NCBI RefSeq assembly: GCF_010093595.1
Contig: NW_022985453.1
Coordinates: forward strand, 697,649-761,648
Source of the DNA: Mytilinidion resinicola
Lineage: Eukaryota; Ascomycota; Dothideomycetes; Mytilinidiales; Mytilinidiaceae
DNA: 64,000 bases
Reading direction: 5' to 3'
The notes under the pieces are model-generated. The model saw nothing but the letters and a program-made list of their open reading frames with translations, was not told the DNA's origin and searched no databases. Within the stretch, counting starts at the first letter, position 1; every line of letters starts with the position of its first letter. Shown here in pieces: positions 52,529 through 64,000 of the stretch. The position numbers were made by a program, and so were the translations under genes.

Positions 52529-53810
52529 GATACGGCACGGCACGGTGCGTATGGGGCCGATGATCCCGGACCTGCATCCAAGACTCCGGACGGGAGGTGG
52601 CTAATGGCTTACTCATGACAAAACCGTATATCTATCCTTCCGTTGTAGCTAGCTTCCTTCCTCACTCATCAACCTCCCGCACTCATCAACCAATACACTA
52701 CTTGACCCCTCTATTTGCCGCTGCTGTCTGCACCTCCCTCAGAGGGCTGGGGCCAACGCCGCAGCGAAGGGGACTGACAAAGAGATCCTCGCGCTTCTTC
52801 TGAAAACCTCTTCAGGTGAGACGTTGAACGATCACATTTCAAGTTTCCGGTCCTCAACATTCAGACCCAATGCAAAAAGTTCCAGAGAGCCAGACCTCGT
52901 CCTCGCAGTCGTCACCGCAACTTGAATCGTCGCTTGAATCGGCCCAGTCGCTCCCTTCAGAACCACAGCAATGGCTGGCCTGGCGCAAGGTATTATCTGT
53001 CGTCATTGTCTCCTGTGCCGACTGCCTCACATAATTTCTCGCCGTGATCCCCGCGTAGAAACATCACATTATCTATGCCTTCAGCTTCCTCGTGTCCATG
53101 ATGCTCGCACCGAGCGTGCCCCAGACCTTTCGCCCGGATGGCAGTGACAAATTTCTAGGCTCCCTCTCCGTCACGGTCTACATATTAGGATTCGTATGCG
53201 GGCCGCTCTTATTCGGCCCGTTGACAGACCTAATGGGCCGAATAATAATACTCCAGTTTACGGCGGCCCTCTACTTCATATTCACCATCGCTTGCGCGCT
53301 GAGCACCAGCCTTCCAATGCTGATCGTATTTCGTTTCATTGCAAGCTGCTTTGGGGGAGCGCCTATGGCAATAGGCGGTGGTGTAGTCTCAGATTTGTAT
53401 GCATCTGGAAAGCGGAGGAAATCAACGCCCTCGCTACAGATGAGAAGACCACGTTTCTCAAGACCGTCAGATCCAATTGGAATGCTCACCACGCTTCTCG
53501 CACCTTAAAACGTTCCGTCACGATTCTCGTCGTTATTACTCGTCACCTCCCAGCTCTAGTTATCCTCATCCTCATTGGTATCTTCAACGGCCTTGTCAAT
53601 ATGATACTATCGACCTTAGGCTCAGTGTTTCAGTTCCAGTACCATTTCCCTCCAGCCACAGCTGGTCTATCCTATCTGGGTCTGAGAATTGGTGGTATGG
53701 TTGGGCTAGCAGTGACGCCTCACCTATCTGACTCTTCGGTAAATTTCGACCGCATCCGGACGGGTCGAAGCGCCCACAACATGCGCTTCCAATGATGATA
53801 ATAGCAGGTC
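52529..53810 (+). pseudogene. decayed MFS (DHA1-type) transporter gene, inverted copy B
   Basis: Coding part begins at about 52870 (MQKVPESQTSSSQSSPQL). Apparent stops at 53030-53060 fall inside a normal intron (GTATTATC...GCGTAG, ending 53058), after which KHHIIYAFSFLVSMMLAP, SLSVTVYILGFVCGPLLFGP, LTDLMGRI and IASCFGGAPMAIGGGVVSD read as MFS TM1-TM4 with motif A-like DLMGR. After VVSDLYASGKR the frame fails: sequence of a later loop and membrane segments (NMILSTLGSVFQFQYHF, ATAGLSYLGLRIGGM) follows in another frame, so a middle section is missing. About 52606-52742 is an insertion not present in copy A. Copy A lies inverted at 43702-44640. Confidence 0.7.
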
Positions 53811-54226
53811 CGTCAGCGTCAATTGGGCTGTTCTGGTATGGCTGGTCTTGTCAGGCCGGGATATTCTAGCTGGTCCCCATAATTGGACTTGCTGTCTTCG
53901 GATTCGGATACAGGTAGTACAATATCCCAATGTGCACCCAAGTAATTTCCTTTCCCGTTCAGGGAACTGAGCTGCTCATGCTCCAGCCTAAGCTGTGGCT
54001 GTGCTGGAGTGAGCGCATCCTAAGCCGAGACTGAGCAGCTCGTTGGAACCCAATTTTGGGCCCTGTATTCGAGAGGAAGAGTTGAGACTGGGGTCCTCAC
54101 CCTGCCACGGAAGGCCCATTTCCGGGCCCCTAGTGTTATGAACCAGTCAGAACAAGAGATCATGCGACTGATCACAGAGATACAGGACGAGGCTGCGCAA
54201 AGGACCCATGCGGGGTAAGCTTGGCA

Positions 54227-54345
54227 GAAGGTAACTTGGCGCACGTGACGCGCACCGAGTTGCAACTCGGTCGGAACTTGGTGAGCAAGTTGGCACCAAG
54301 TTGGGAACTTGGTCGGTGATCGGAACACTAAGTTGCGAGGTAACT
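54227..54345. repeat. palindrome-rich sequence, possible transposon end
   Basis: Includes the perfect 18-bp palindrome ACCGAGTTGCAACTCGGT (54254-54271) followed by repeated AACTTGG/CCAAGTT arms (GGAACTTGGTGAGCAAGTTGG and GGGAACTTGGTCGG regions). Able to fold into several hairpins. The adjoining 54345-54420 is AT-rich. Resembles ends of DNA transposons; no transposase seen. Confidence 0.5.
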
Positions 54346-54573
54346 TAGTAGGAACTATATTATATAATAGAATATATTATTAAAATTTAATAATTTAACG
54401 ATATAAAGCTAATCTGTATGCAGGCTTTGGCGTGAGGAGCCTCGACGGTCATGGGCACGACGAGCAGTGCGACCGGCGAACACGGCTAGGACTGTCATAG
54501 CCATAGCAAAGCAAAGTTACTTTGTACTATTTTCGAAGGCAGATCTTCAGCCGGCAAAGATCAGTCGATGATG

Positions 54574-56273
54574 CTATCGCAAATGGTTGTTTGCGCTGTA
54601 AAGCTTTATGTTCACGCCCCCGGCTACTTTATCTACCAATTTCCAATCACAGGGCAGTCGTCCTTTCGGCAAGGCTGATCCATCAATTGAGTCGAACTTT
54701 TGCAGGAGCCTGACTGTGACATAGGCAATCTCAGCAAGGGCGAATTGTTGTCCGATACATATTCGAGGGCCAGCGTTGAATGGGAGGTAGTTGAATCCAA
54801 ATTTGCGCCCCTCCCATCGTTCTGGATTGAAGCGGTCAGCATCAGGGCCCCAAAGTTCTGGGTCTGAGTGCATTGTCCAAAGCTACACGGAAGAGAAGTC
54901 AGCACTGAGGAGAAGCCAGAGGCACAATAGTGATGTCAAGACGCAAAGACGTACCTCCCAAGCAATAAGGTGACCTTTAGGTATAAATACTGGTGAAGTC
55001 CCATCGGAGCCACCACCTACGGGCAGTGTTGTGTCTCTAACGGCTTCACGGAAGTTGACCGGAACCGAAGGGTAGACTCGAAGAACTTCGTTCAAGCACC
55101 ATTGAAGGTATGAACAGTTCTTGAGCCCGCTGAGCGTGATCTGCTTCGGTCGATCGAAGGATCCAAAGTCATCTATGATGATGTTGCGAAGCTTCTTGAA
55201 AATATGAGGATATTGTGCCAATGAGGCCAAAAGGAAGCCAAGAGTTCCCGAGATGGTGTCGCTGCCTGCCAGAAGGATGTTCAACAGCTGGGAGCGGAGC
55301 TCCTGCGAATCCTTCACGTCAGCGACAATAGCATCCAGAACGACGTACTTTCCCGTCCCTGGCTTTTTATCCGAGCCACCGTCCCTCAAATGGCGCTGGA
55401 CATACGTATCGACGAAGTTATGAACAGCTTTACACTGTTCCTTGAATTTGCGATCGTGCGTTAGCCAGAACAGGTCGCCGTATATCAAAGATTTCGCCGT
55501 TGTCTTCTCTGCTCCGAAGAAGGCCTCTACGAACTGCATCATCTCCTTCTTAGAGAACAAAGTACTCGTATCTGTACTATCATCTCTCTGGCTGTGCACG
55601 CTTTCGCCAAAGAGAAACTCTGTGGCAGTATCCATTGTAAAACGCTCCAATAGCGGTTGCATATCGAAAGTCGAGGTCCAGTTACCAGGCTCCACGGCAC
55701 CTGGGAGGGCATCAAAGAGATCTTTGACATGTGTTTCGAAGAGCCCCAGATCAGCTATCTGTTCACGCATGAATTGCGGTCTTAGAAGAGCTCGAGAGTG
55801 TTCCCATTTAGGTCCGTTCGCTGAGAACTGTTGGAATTAGCTCTGCGTATGTTTTAAGTCGCAAAACGTACAATACCGAGACCCAGAAGCGCCTCGAACG
55901 CTCCCACTCTGGCCGCTGGCTGCTGAAAATCTTGAAACTGGGTCGCTAGCACAGCCTGCAGATTCTTCGGGTCGAAGGTGTAGAACCACGTCTCTCCCGG
56001 TGGATATTTTATTCGAAATGTTTTGCAGTCTCGTCCTATCTTTGCGCTCATTTCTTTCTTGCGATCCGAGAAGGCATAAGATAAGCGGTTTGTCTTCATT
56101 CCATTCATCTCAATCTTGAAATTCTGCACGCCAAATACATCCCAAGGTCGAAAGAGTGGTGCTGGTTGGCAACCGAAAGATTTCGCCTTCGCTGCCTGTC
56201 TTACGTGTGCAACTACACAGTAGATTGTGAAAATTGCTGCCACAGCCGGCGGCAAGAATATTAGTACGCCCAT
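54574..56273 (-). CDS. cytochrome P450, CYP52-like fatty acid/alkane hydroxylase
   Basis: Three exons (56273-55872, 55827-54955, 54882-54574) give 527 aa, the normal P450 length. N-terminal ER anchor: VLIFLPPAVAAIFTIYCVV. Landmarks: FSANGPKWEHSRALLRPQF (C-helix block with W-x-x-x-R), I-helix LLAGSDTISG, ExxR in NEVLRVYPSVP, PERW, and heme loop FNAGPRICIG with axial Cys467. The block GxxWxxHRxLLRPxF, the LAGRDT-like I-helix and FNAGPR-CIGQQ are typical of CYP52/CYP63 clan enzymes that hydroxylate the omega end of fatty acids or alkanes. The start at 56273 (MGVLIFLPP) is preferred over 56363 because the upstream codons do not resemble a P450 start. It lies 12 kb from the polyketide cluster; no reason to join it. 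Confidence 0.92.
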
Positions 56274-57040
56274 GTTGAAGAATGACTGAGGTGATGGTCG
56301 ATATTCTAGGCAGGGCGACTTGCACATATAATGTCGATTCTGACACGCTAGACCAGCAGTCAACTTTAGCCGTCAAGGTCGTGCTTATCTCAGCTTATCT
56401 CAGCTGATGCTGCCTAAGGCGGGGGTTACGTTTGGTTCGAAGGATTCGCCCTCAAATGGAGCAAACCGACCGTGTTAATCTCCCAAGATCTCCCCATACA
56501 TGATATCCATTAGCTTGAGGCCAATGAGCTGGCTTCTACTAGCCCATTGCGTCAATAAGTTGATGTTAAGGCTACTCCAGATGCAAATCGCAATCTTGTG
56601 TGCCTGTCAAGCAATTAGAGGCCTGAAACAGCCCCTAGAACGCGGTACGGTGAGCGGTATACTTTCTGAGTGCCCCAAATCTGAGGTTGCTCCTACAGAA
56701 GACCCTTAGTACTCACCACGCCTTAGCTTTCAGAGGATGGAGGGCCAACAGAGTATGTCTCTTCGTCATTCTTCTTCAGAGTGTGAGAGCACGGGCGATA
56801 ATCATGCATCGACCTCTTGCAAGTGCAAGGCTGGAGGTCGATGGCAGGCTCTCGGCAAAGGAGGTCCATGAGGCTCTTCCGCCAGTCGGCCCCGACTGTT
56901 ACCCCGCCAAGCAAGCAGCTTGACGGACCTTGACGACGAGGGCATCGAACAATGTTGAGCACGCCGGCGACGATTAGAAGTTCGCCCCACCTCGTGCACG
57001 TCCACCACGTTATGCACGCCAACCGAGCGCCACCACCACC
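56274..57040. other. intergenic before the transposon tract
   Basis: Upstream of the P450. Moderate composition up to about 57040, where the sequence abruptly turns TA-rich. No gene assigned. Confidence 0.4.
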
Positions 57041-57949
57041 ATCTTCAAATTATTATAACTAAAAGGATTTTTTAATAGATTTTTAATTAGCTTAGCAATA
57101 TTCTTTAAATTAAATAAAAGATCTAGTAGGTTGCACGTTTCCTTAAAGTTAAAAGGTTTATTATTATTATTAATACTTTTTTAGTAGTAAGCAAATCTTT
57201 TAAGGGTTAATATTAAAAAGTACTAGGTAAATAGTAGGAAAGAATAATAATTATAGTTAATTTAACTAGTAGTTTATTTATAAGCCGCTATCTAAAAGGT
57301 AAAAAGGGAAGGTTTTTCTTTATAGCCTTTTCTAGGCGGATACTAAAGGTTACTCTGCTTAGAGTTCTTTTATAGTGCTATTAGTATTATCCAGGTTCCC
57401 TTAGTCCGGAATTGTTTAGAATAAGCCGGATTAATTTAAAAGTATAAACCTATAACCTTTCTTATATAATATATTAAAAATTACTTTACTTAAAGCCTTT
57501 TTATAGTATAGATAGTAGTATCTAGGCCTTATTAGCTTAAAACCGCCCGAACTAGCTAGAACTATTCTAAAAGCGTAATAAAATCCCCTTTTTTAAAGGT
57601 ATATATTCTTATTATACTATAAGTTATATTTTGCTTATATTAGCCGGCGTACTAGCATAAAATATAGATATTACTAGCCGGCCCCTATTCTTTTTAGGCG
57701 CTACTAATCGTATACCCCCCTATACTAACTATATACCCCTTTTTACTATTTACACACCCTTCGCCCTACTCTTAGCGCTTTACTACCTTCTAATTAGCTC
57801 GGAGCTAGCGCCGGAGCTTCCGATTCGCTTACTAAGCTTACTCGCTAATTCCAAATACTTTCTCTAAATGCGGCGTATATATAAGCAATTATATCCTTAT
57901 TTTTATCCTCTACCTCTACCTCTATAATATACTCGCTATAGCCCTTTAG
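57041..57949. repeat. TA-rich, RIP-like decayed DNA
   Basis: Very rich in TA, TTA and TATAG with almost no CA/TG, as left by repeat-induced point mutation. No element could be identified in this part. Confidence 0.6.
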
Positions 57950-58846
57950 CCGCTACTATAACGGTTCTATAATACTATAAAAAAAGCTAAGTGTACGCTT
58001 ATAAAGTATATAAAGGCGTATAGCTATAGGCTTATAAGGTATCGCTCTAAAAGTAATAAGAAAGGAAAGGAAATAAGAAAAATATGGTTTAAATACTGCA
58101 TTAACGGCAATCTAGAGTTTACTGCACGCGTGCGCTATATAGCTACTAATAAAATAGACTATATAATATATAGTACGCTTACTTAGCAGCCTTTTAACTA
58201 TACCTATAATAGTGCACGTTTATAGCTATAGGAGATAAAAAAGGCAGCTTATAACAACTATTATCCTATACTTAAACCTATAGCAGCCGTATATAATAGA
58301 AAGCGCTTAGCCTTAATAAATCGCCTTATTTAAACGGATATATCTAGCGGAATAAAGCCTAATAAAACGTATATAAAGCTATTAAAGAAAGGGGTTATTA
58401 TTAATATATAGGATATTAGGAATAAGCGAACCAGGTACTATAAAAAGCTTTTTAGTAGCCTTATACCTATATAAGCCCTTTTTAATATACTAAAAACATC
58501 TATATTTCCTGCACCTAACGGCCGAGAAAGGAAGTATATATATAGCTATATAAAGGACCTCTTAAACCGGATTAATTACCTTTTCTTTACTTATCCGGAT
58601 TCTATTATAATTCTATAGTTAAACTATAATATTATACTAATAGACTATATATATAAAATAAATAGATTTAGTATACTATTCCTCTATATAACCGGTGTAA
58701 CGTGTATAAGTAACAACTTTAAAATTAGCTACTGCTTTATTTCTAGAGAAAAGAAGGTAAACTATAACTAGGCAGTATAGCAGCTCTTTAAGCTCTTTTA
58801 ATACTATTCTATTACGCCACGCGTTTTCTTAATAGATAAGGAATAA
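57950..58846 (+). mobile_element. RIP-mutated Mutator-like (MULE) transposase fragment
   Basis: With stops read through, the plus strand resembles the FAR1/MULE transposase family: FKYCINGNLEF near the start and, near 58620-58860, IILIDYIYKINRF, LFLYITGV, CFISREKKVNYN and PRVFLIDKE, which correspond to the DxTYKTNRF / GV / FCF..E / DRE pattern of the DDE catalytic region. Many stops are TAA or TAG where CAA or CAG is expected. The first Asp is retained in this reading and the second region ends just before the adjoining gypsy LTR at 58847. Confidence 0.6.
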
Positions 58847-59114
58847 TATTACAGTCTCGGGCGGCAGGATTGCCCTAGCTAGCTCGGGCAGGTAGGTAGA
58901 AGTAATAACTGAATTTACTACGTGTTCTATAATACACAGCAGGCAGGCAGGTTAAATAACAAGACGTAGCTTAAGGAGCTATAAGGAGGCAGGGCGGCGG
59001 TCGGCAGGTATACTCCTGCTAAGGCTCGCATAGGCCCTTGCAACAAGGCCTCTCGCCGGGTCCTAACATCACGTGTTACGCTATGCAGCAAGCTTCACCG
59101 TTTAAGCTGTAACA
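58847..59114 (-). repeat. probable 3' LTR of the gypsy element
   Basis: About 268 bp, bounded by TATTACAG on the left and CTGTAACA on the right of the plus strand, i.e. short inverted ends TGTTACAG...CTGTAATA on the minus strand with one C-to-T change. A purine-rich tract (GGAGGGGAG, minus strand) sits directly before it, as expected of a polypurine tract. Confidence 0.6.
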
Positions 59115-62100
59115 GTACTCCCCTCCTTACGGCCGAACTCTGTTAAGGCCTAAGAACCGGGCTTTTCAGGGTAACGGCGATGGAACGACCGGATAGCTTC
59201 CTTGGCATGTTCCAGATAGTCAGCGGGCTCTTCTGTAACTTCGTTGTATCCGGTCCACTTTACCGTGTACTTTAGGCGGGGGCGGCCACAACCGCGACGC
59301 TCCCATCGAGAGTTAACAACTTCCTCAACTTCCCACTCCTCTAAGCCTTCAACTTCAACTAGCGGCGGTAGTTCTTAACGCTGGCCGGGCAGCGGATTAT
59401 TTGCGGCAGGTCTTAGTAAACTAACGTAGAAGATGTTGTAGTTGCGTATACTTTCTAGTAAGGTTAGGTAGTATACGTAAGGGCTAATAACCTTCTCTAC
59501 GCGGAATAGTCTAAAATTCTTTTAATCTAGCTTCTTCTAAAGGCAGAGGGTTTTAATATTCTTAGTATTTAACTATACTAAGTTATTAACTTAATAGTTA
59601 TAAGCAGGGTAATAGTTATAGTTTATATTATCCTTATATTAGGTATAAAAGGCAGTAAGTTTAGACTTTAGATATTCTAAAATCTTTTCTATATACTTAG
59701 TAAAGTGCTTAGTATTTCTAGTAAGCAGGCAGGTTAATAGTTTAACCGGCTTAAAATCTAAATATAGGTAGAAGCTATAGTTTATAAAAAAGGGGGAAAT
59801 ATAGGTGCTTTTAAAATTTATAGTATTAATTAATAGTTTAGCTAAAAGCAGCTATTTAGCCTAGTTATTCTATAAATAGAATATATATACCTATAAGTAC
59901 TATTCTAGAATAGTATTAGCTTTTTTAGTCTAGCTATTAGTTTTAGAGTAGTATATAGTTAATAGTAGGCAGTTAATTCTTAGGCAGCTAGTTAGGTATT
60001 TCTAGAATTTAGCTATAAACTAGGGCCCTTAGTTAGATATAATAGAGGCAGGCAGGCTATATAGTTTTTAGATATTTTTTAGGAAAAGTTTTATAATATC
60101 TTCTATATTATAGGTTTTTTTATAGGTAAAAAAGTGTTTTATTTTAGTTAGGCGGTTTACTATAATAAGAATTATATTATACTTTCCGCTATATAGCAGG
60201 TGCGTAATAAAATCTATTAATATATTATACTAGGCTTTTTTAGAAATAGGCAGCAGCTTTAGAATACCCTAGTAGGCTTTTTATAATAAAGTAGTTCTTT
60301 TATATATTTAGTAGTTCCTAACCTAATAGTTTATATAAAGTAGTATTCTAGGCTAGTAGTAACTATAGGCTATTAGGCTATATATTTTAGATTTTCTAGA
60401 GTAGCTAGTAATAGTATTTCTATAGTATATACGCAGAAGTTCTACCTTTAGTTTATTATAGTCGGGTATATATAGGCAGTTCTAATAGTATAGATATCTA
60501 CTTTTTTTCTAGTATTTAGCTAATATAAGCTTTATATAATAGCAGTATTCTTTTTTTAAAGCTTTCAGAACTAATAGCAGAATAGAGTCTTTTTTATATA
60601 CTATTTTTAGTAGGGCGGCAATTATAGAAAGTAGTTCTATATTTTCCTTAGTTTTTTATTTATTTTATAGAGTATTATTTAAGGGAGTTAGTAATAAGCC
60701 TTTTTACTAGGTTTTTACAGGTGCTAGAGCTATTATTTTAGCTTTATTCTTAAAGGTTACTTTTCTTATAGTTTTCTTTTCTATTTTATTTTTAAAGTTT
60801 AATCTCTTTAGAATTATCTAGCTCTAGTAGCAGAGATATTTATCCCCTTTTTTAGGCAGGTTTTCTAACCTTTTAGTTAAAGAATTAGGCTTTACCCTAA
60901 GTTTTCCGGGTTAATATATAATCTTAAAGTTAAAATAGAATAGGAATTTAAACTAGCAGGCCTAGCGGCGGTTTAGTAGTTTTATTATTATAAAGTACTT
61001 TAGATTATAGTAGTTAGTAATAACTTTAATAGGTAAGGCAGCGCTTTTAAGCTCTAGTTTCTATTCTTTAAAGTATTAGATAATAGTAAGCAGTTCCTTA
61101 TTATATATTTTATAGTTATATTCTATAACTAAGTACTTTTTTAAAAAGAATATAACAGGGCGCAGGATTTTATTATCTCTATACTATAATAAAACGCCAG
61201 CTAAAATATAATTAGATATATTTATTTCTATAATAATAGGCTTATTTTAGTTAAATAGTACTAGAACAGGTACAGAGGTAAAGGCTTTTTTTAATTTAGT
61301 AAAAGCTTTCTAACAGGCAGTATTCTATATAAAGGCAACGCCCTTCTTTATTAGGTGTACTAGCGGAGTAATAATCTTTAAGAAGTTTCTAATAAATTAG
61401 TAGTAGAAGTTTCTAAATCCTATAAAAGCTTATATATCAGTTAGGTAAGTTAGTATCTCCTAGTCTATTATAGCTTTAATCTTTTCTAGGTCTATTTATA
61501 GGCTGTTAGCTCCTATAATAATACCTAGGAATATTTTTTTTTTAGTAAAGAACTCGCATTTCTTAATCTTTATATAGAGTTCTGCTTTTTATAGTAGTTT
61601 TAGTATAGTGCAGATATACTCTAGGTGTTTAGTTTAGTTCCGGCTGTAAATTAGAATATTATCTAGGTAGGCAGTATAGAAAATATTAAAATGCTCTTAT
61701 AGAGTATTATTTATAAATTATTAGAATATTGCAGGGGCTCTAGTAAGCCTAAACAGTATTACTAAGGTTTTAAATAGTTCTAGTCGGGTTTAGAATATAG
61801 TAAGCTATTCTTAACCCTTTTTTATATATAGGTTATTAAAGGTAGATATAATATTAATCTTTATAAAGTACTTTATTCTTTTTAGGTTACTTAAAGTTTT
61901 CTTTATTAATAGTAGCAGGTAGCAGTTTTTAACTATTATAGTATTTAGCGCTTAGTAGTTAATATAGAAGCGAAGGCCTTTTCTAGGCTTTTTTATAAAT
62001 AATATAGGTAACGCAGCAGGTAAAGAGCTAGGGCGGATAAATCCTTTTTTTAGATTATCTGCTACCTATTTTCTTAGAGCTATTAGCTTATTATAAAATA

Positions 62101-62460
62101 TTAGGTATAAGGGTCTAAAAAAGGGTATTTTTCCTTTTTCTAACTTAATTTTATAGTTATACGGGCGGTGCAGTAGCAGGCAGTTAGCGTTTTTAGGCGA
62201 AAAAATATTAGTAAACTTTTATAGTTTTTTAGGCAGGCGGTCTAGGTTAAAGCCCTTTTTTTTTAAATAGAATATAGTTAATATTATTTAGTAATATAGA
62301 GAAAAGTTTATATTTTTTTTTATAGGTAGGCGCTATATACGCGTAAGGAAACGGGTGCTATATTCTTCCCTTTTAGGTTTTTTAGTGCAGGCGGCAGGTA
62401 CTCCAGGCGGTTCTTTTTTAGAATATTAGTAATTCCTTATATATATATTGCTTTTTACGG
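58847..62460 (-). mobile_element. Ty3/gypsy chromovirus, RIP-degraded, minus strand
   Basis: The minus strand encodes, in order, degenerate reverse transcriptase (FYTAYLDNILIYS at 61677-61641, where YLDDILIYS is expected; the second Asp is Asn), [15 protein letters not shown] near 61960 (expected GLRFCVDYRALN), and at the 3' end of the integrase a well-kept chromodomain at about 59370-59150 ([39 protein letters not shown]). The pol part is TA-rich with frequent TAA/TAG stops; the chromodomain and LTR are barely changed. It is dead as a whole. The second LTR was not found at the right end, so the right boundary is approximate. Confidence 0.75.
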
Positions 62461-63831
62461 TATATTATAGTATTTATAATAGTACTGGCTTATAAACTAT
62501 AGTATATTATTATTACAGTAACCACCTGTAACACCTTACCCACTATAATTCGCCGATCACGTGTTTAGTCTAGCTCCTAGTCTAGATTATATCCTAGAAC
62601 GTAGCCTAGATCACGTGACCTAGTCTAGGTCGTAGTCTAGGTTATAGACTAGATCACGTAGCGTCGTCACCTGATCTCGCACGGAGCTCGCGAGCTTATG
62701 CCATACGCATGTTCCGCCGGCATATCTTCTTCGCCGGCGCTCTCGATTTCCTGTTCCTTACACAACGTCTTAATTCCCCACGTAGTAACGTATTTAGCAT
62801 CTAATTAAAGCTTCCTCCTAAGCTCTTAAACTCCTGCTTATAGCACTATCGTAACAATTATAGGACTAGTCCGGTATAGGATTATATAGGTGTAGCTACA
62901 GGATTCCTAGAATAATTAGGTAATAACTTAGTTTAGTTACCCCTATTTAAATAGTCTCTAAATATTTATTTATCCGTAATTAAACCTAAATAGTATAGGT
63001 TACTTTACCTGCTTTAGAATTGCCTTTATTAGCTAGTTCTAGGTAAAAAAAGTACTTAAGCGGAATTATTAGGATATAGTAATACTTTACCTAGTTTTTA
63101 TTAACTAGCGCTTTCCCTTTATAGCTACTATTAATTATACTATATACTAGAATACTCTAGCCCTAGTATTCTAAACGTGTAGGTATAATTAATAGGTTAG
63201 CTCTTATAACCTATTCCTTTTTAATAGTTATTCCTTAGATAGCAGCGGCGGATACTTATATAGTGCGCGGTATATAAGCCTAGCTATAACCTATATTAGG
63301 CTTAATCCTTTTATTAAAGTAGAAAATAGGGGAGAAGCGGGTTTTAGTAGTATCCGGGTTCTATATTTAGTAGAAGGCAGTAAAGAGCTCTAGAAAAACG
63401 CGTTTTTATAAATAGGGTAGGAGCGGATAAAGCGTTTATTAGGCTAAGAGCAGTTACGGATAAAGTGTTTCTTAGATCCGTAATAGTAATATTCCTTTTT
63501 TTTATATTAAGTTAAGCAACCTTTTAAAAAATTTATTAGGTCTCTAAAAACTTCTATAATTTTTATAGCACCGGACGCTTTTAGTAATAACTAGGGTATA
63601 GTAGTTTATATTTCTATAGGAACAGGTGTTTTCTAATAGGTTTAATTTATATTAGTATATATTTTTAGGGTTGCAGTAGTAGACACTTTATATTATTTAT
63701 AGTAGTTATCTAGGTTTTAAAAAAACTTTATAAATATATAGTACTCCCTACTAGAGGGTTTATAGTAAAGTAGTATTTCCTTTAGTTTATAGTTAACAGC
63801 TTCTTTTAAAAGAATTAGTAACGTACTTTAC
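62461..63831. repeat. transposon remnants, TA-rich, unidentified
   Basis: A less mutated island at about 62540-62800 contains repeated TAGTCTAG / GATCACGT words (TCTAGATTATA, TAGATCACGTG, TAGTCTAGG), then the sequence turns TA-rich again to 63831. No protein family identified. Confidence 0.5.
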
Positions 63832-63863
63832 AAGCGGGTCGGCCACATAAGCGAGTCGGCCAC
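63832..63863. repeat. 15-bp direct repeat at a probable transposon end
   Basis: AAGCGGGTCGGCCAC (63832-63846) is followed two bases later by AAGCGAGTCGGCCAC (63849-63863), one mismatch. It sits exactly where TA-rich DNA gives way to ordinary composition, as expected for the terminal repeat of a DNA transposon. The remaining 63864-64000 holds nothing I recognise. Confidence 0.5.
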
Positions 63864-64000
63864 CTCATCATATTTAGCTGCCTTAAACGTTGATTACTCC
63901 ACAACGCCAATAGATATCAACTAGATACAAGTTGTAGCCTAATCTGCAGCAACCTCTGCATCTTTTTTGCACGTACGAGCGTTGTGCCCTGGTTCGCCGC

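Noticed and set aside
52990..53058. Stops in the N-terminal part of MFS copy B
   Set aside because: They lie in a normal GT-AG intron; the evidence for decay is the missing middle part, not these stops.
62511..62533. Second LTR starting at TATTACAG near 62511
   Set aside because: The 8-base ends are present but the sequence between and after them does not resemble the LTR at 58847-59114.
1..64000. CRISPR arrays, bacterial operons or ribosome-binding sites
   Set aside because: None seen; gene structure is eukaryotic and the tandem repeats have no spacers.

Overview
The window is nuclear DNA of a filamentous ascomycete (Pezizomycotina). The evidence is short GT-AG introns of about 45-160 nt, a Zn2Cys6 regulator, a HET-domain gene, a highly reducing polyketide synthase (HR-PKS), fungal P450 and MFS families, and a TA-rich tail (57-63.8 kb) of transposons mutated in the C-to-T manner of repeat-induced point mutation (RIP). 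A Dothideomycete is my guess, but the class is not proven by the sequence.

Layout. 0-13.1 kb holds ordinary genes: oleate hydratase, a cystathionine gamma-lyase-type PLP enzyme, a serine-rich protein with one membrane segment, a dead HET gene, an alcohol acetyltransferase-like enzyme and a small membrane protein. 13.4-22.9 kb is accessory DNA: two copies of an unnamed dispersed repeat, two related M35-like secreted metallopeptidase genes (the first clearly broken), a 16-bp tandem repeat and a DUF3433 fragment.

22.9-42.0 kb is a compact five-gene biosynthetic cluster, visibly more GC-rich than its flanks: an O-methyltransferase-like protein, a 14-TM MFS exporter, a P450, an HR-PKS (KS-AT-DH-cMeT-ER-KR-ACP, about 2654 aa, no release domain) and a Zn2Cys6 transcription factor. 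The likely logic is that the PKS builds a reduced polyketide, the P450 oxidises it, the OMT-like protein acts on it, the MFS protein exports it and the regulator switches the set on. The product is unknown. The OMT-like protein has leucines where the catalytic His and Glu of the family should be, so it may not be a methyltransferase at all.

42-57 kb carries two small terminal-inverted-repeat elements, an inverted pair of decayed MFS genes (about 43.7-44.6 and 52.5-53.5 kb), a GT34 glycosyltransferase, a DUF6594 membrane protein, a gene with two close nonsense codons, a threefold 142-bp tandem repeat, a THI5/NMT1 thiamine gene preceded by a clear TPP riboswitch, and a CYP52-like P450. 57-64 kb is transposon graveyard: a RIP-mutated Mutator-like transposase next to a minus-strand Ty3/gypsy chromovirus.

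The three most unusual observations are: (1) an intron in the PKS ketosynthase region that is a 64-bp copy of upstream exon, all ten differences being C:G to T:A; (2) the catalytically stripped OMT-like protein of the cluster; (3) the sharp boundary between the barely mutated 3' end and heavily mutated pol of the gypsy element. Exon borders were placed by eye from splice signals and family resemblance.
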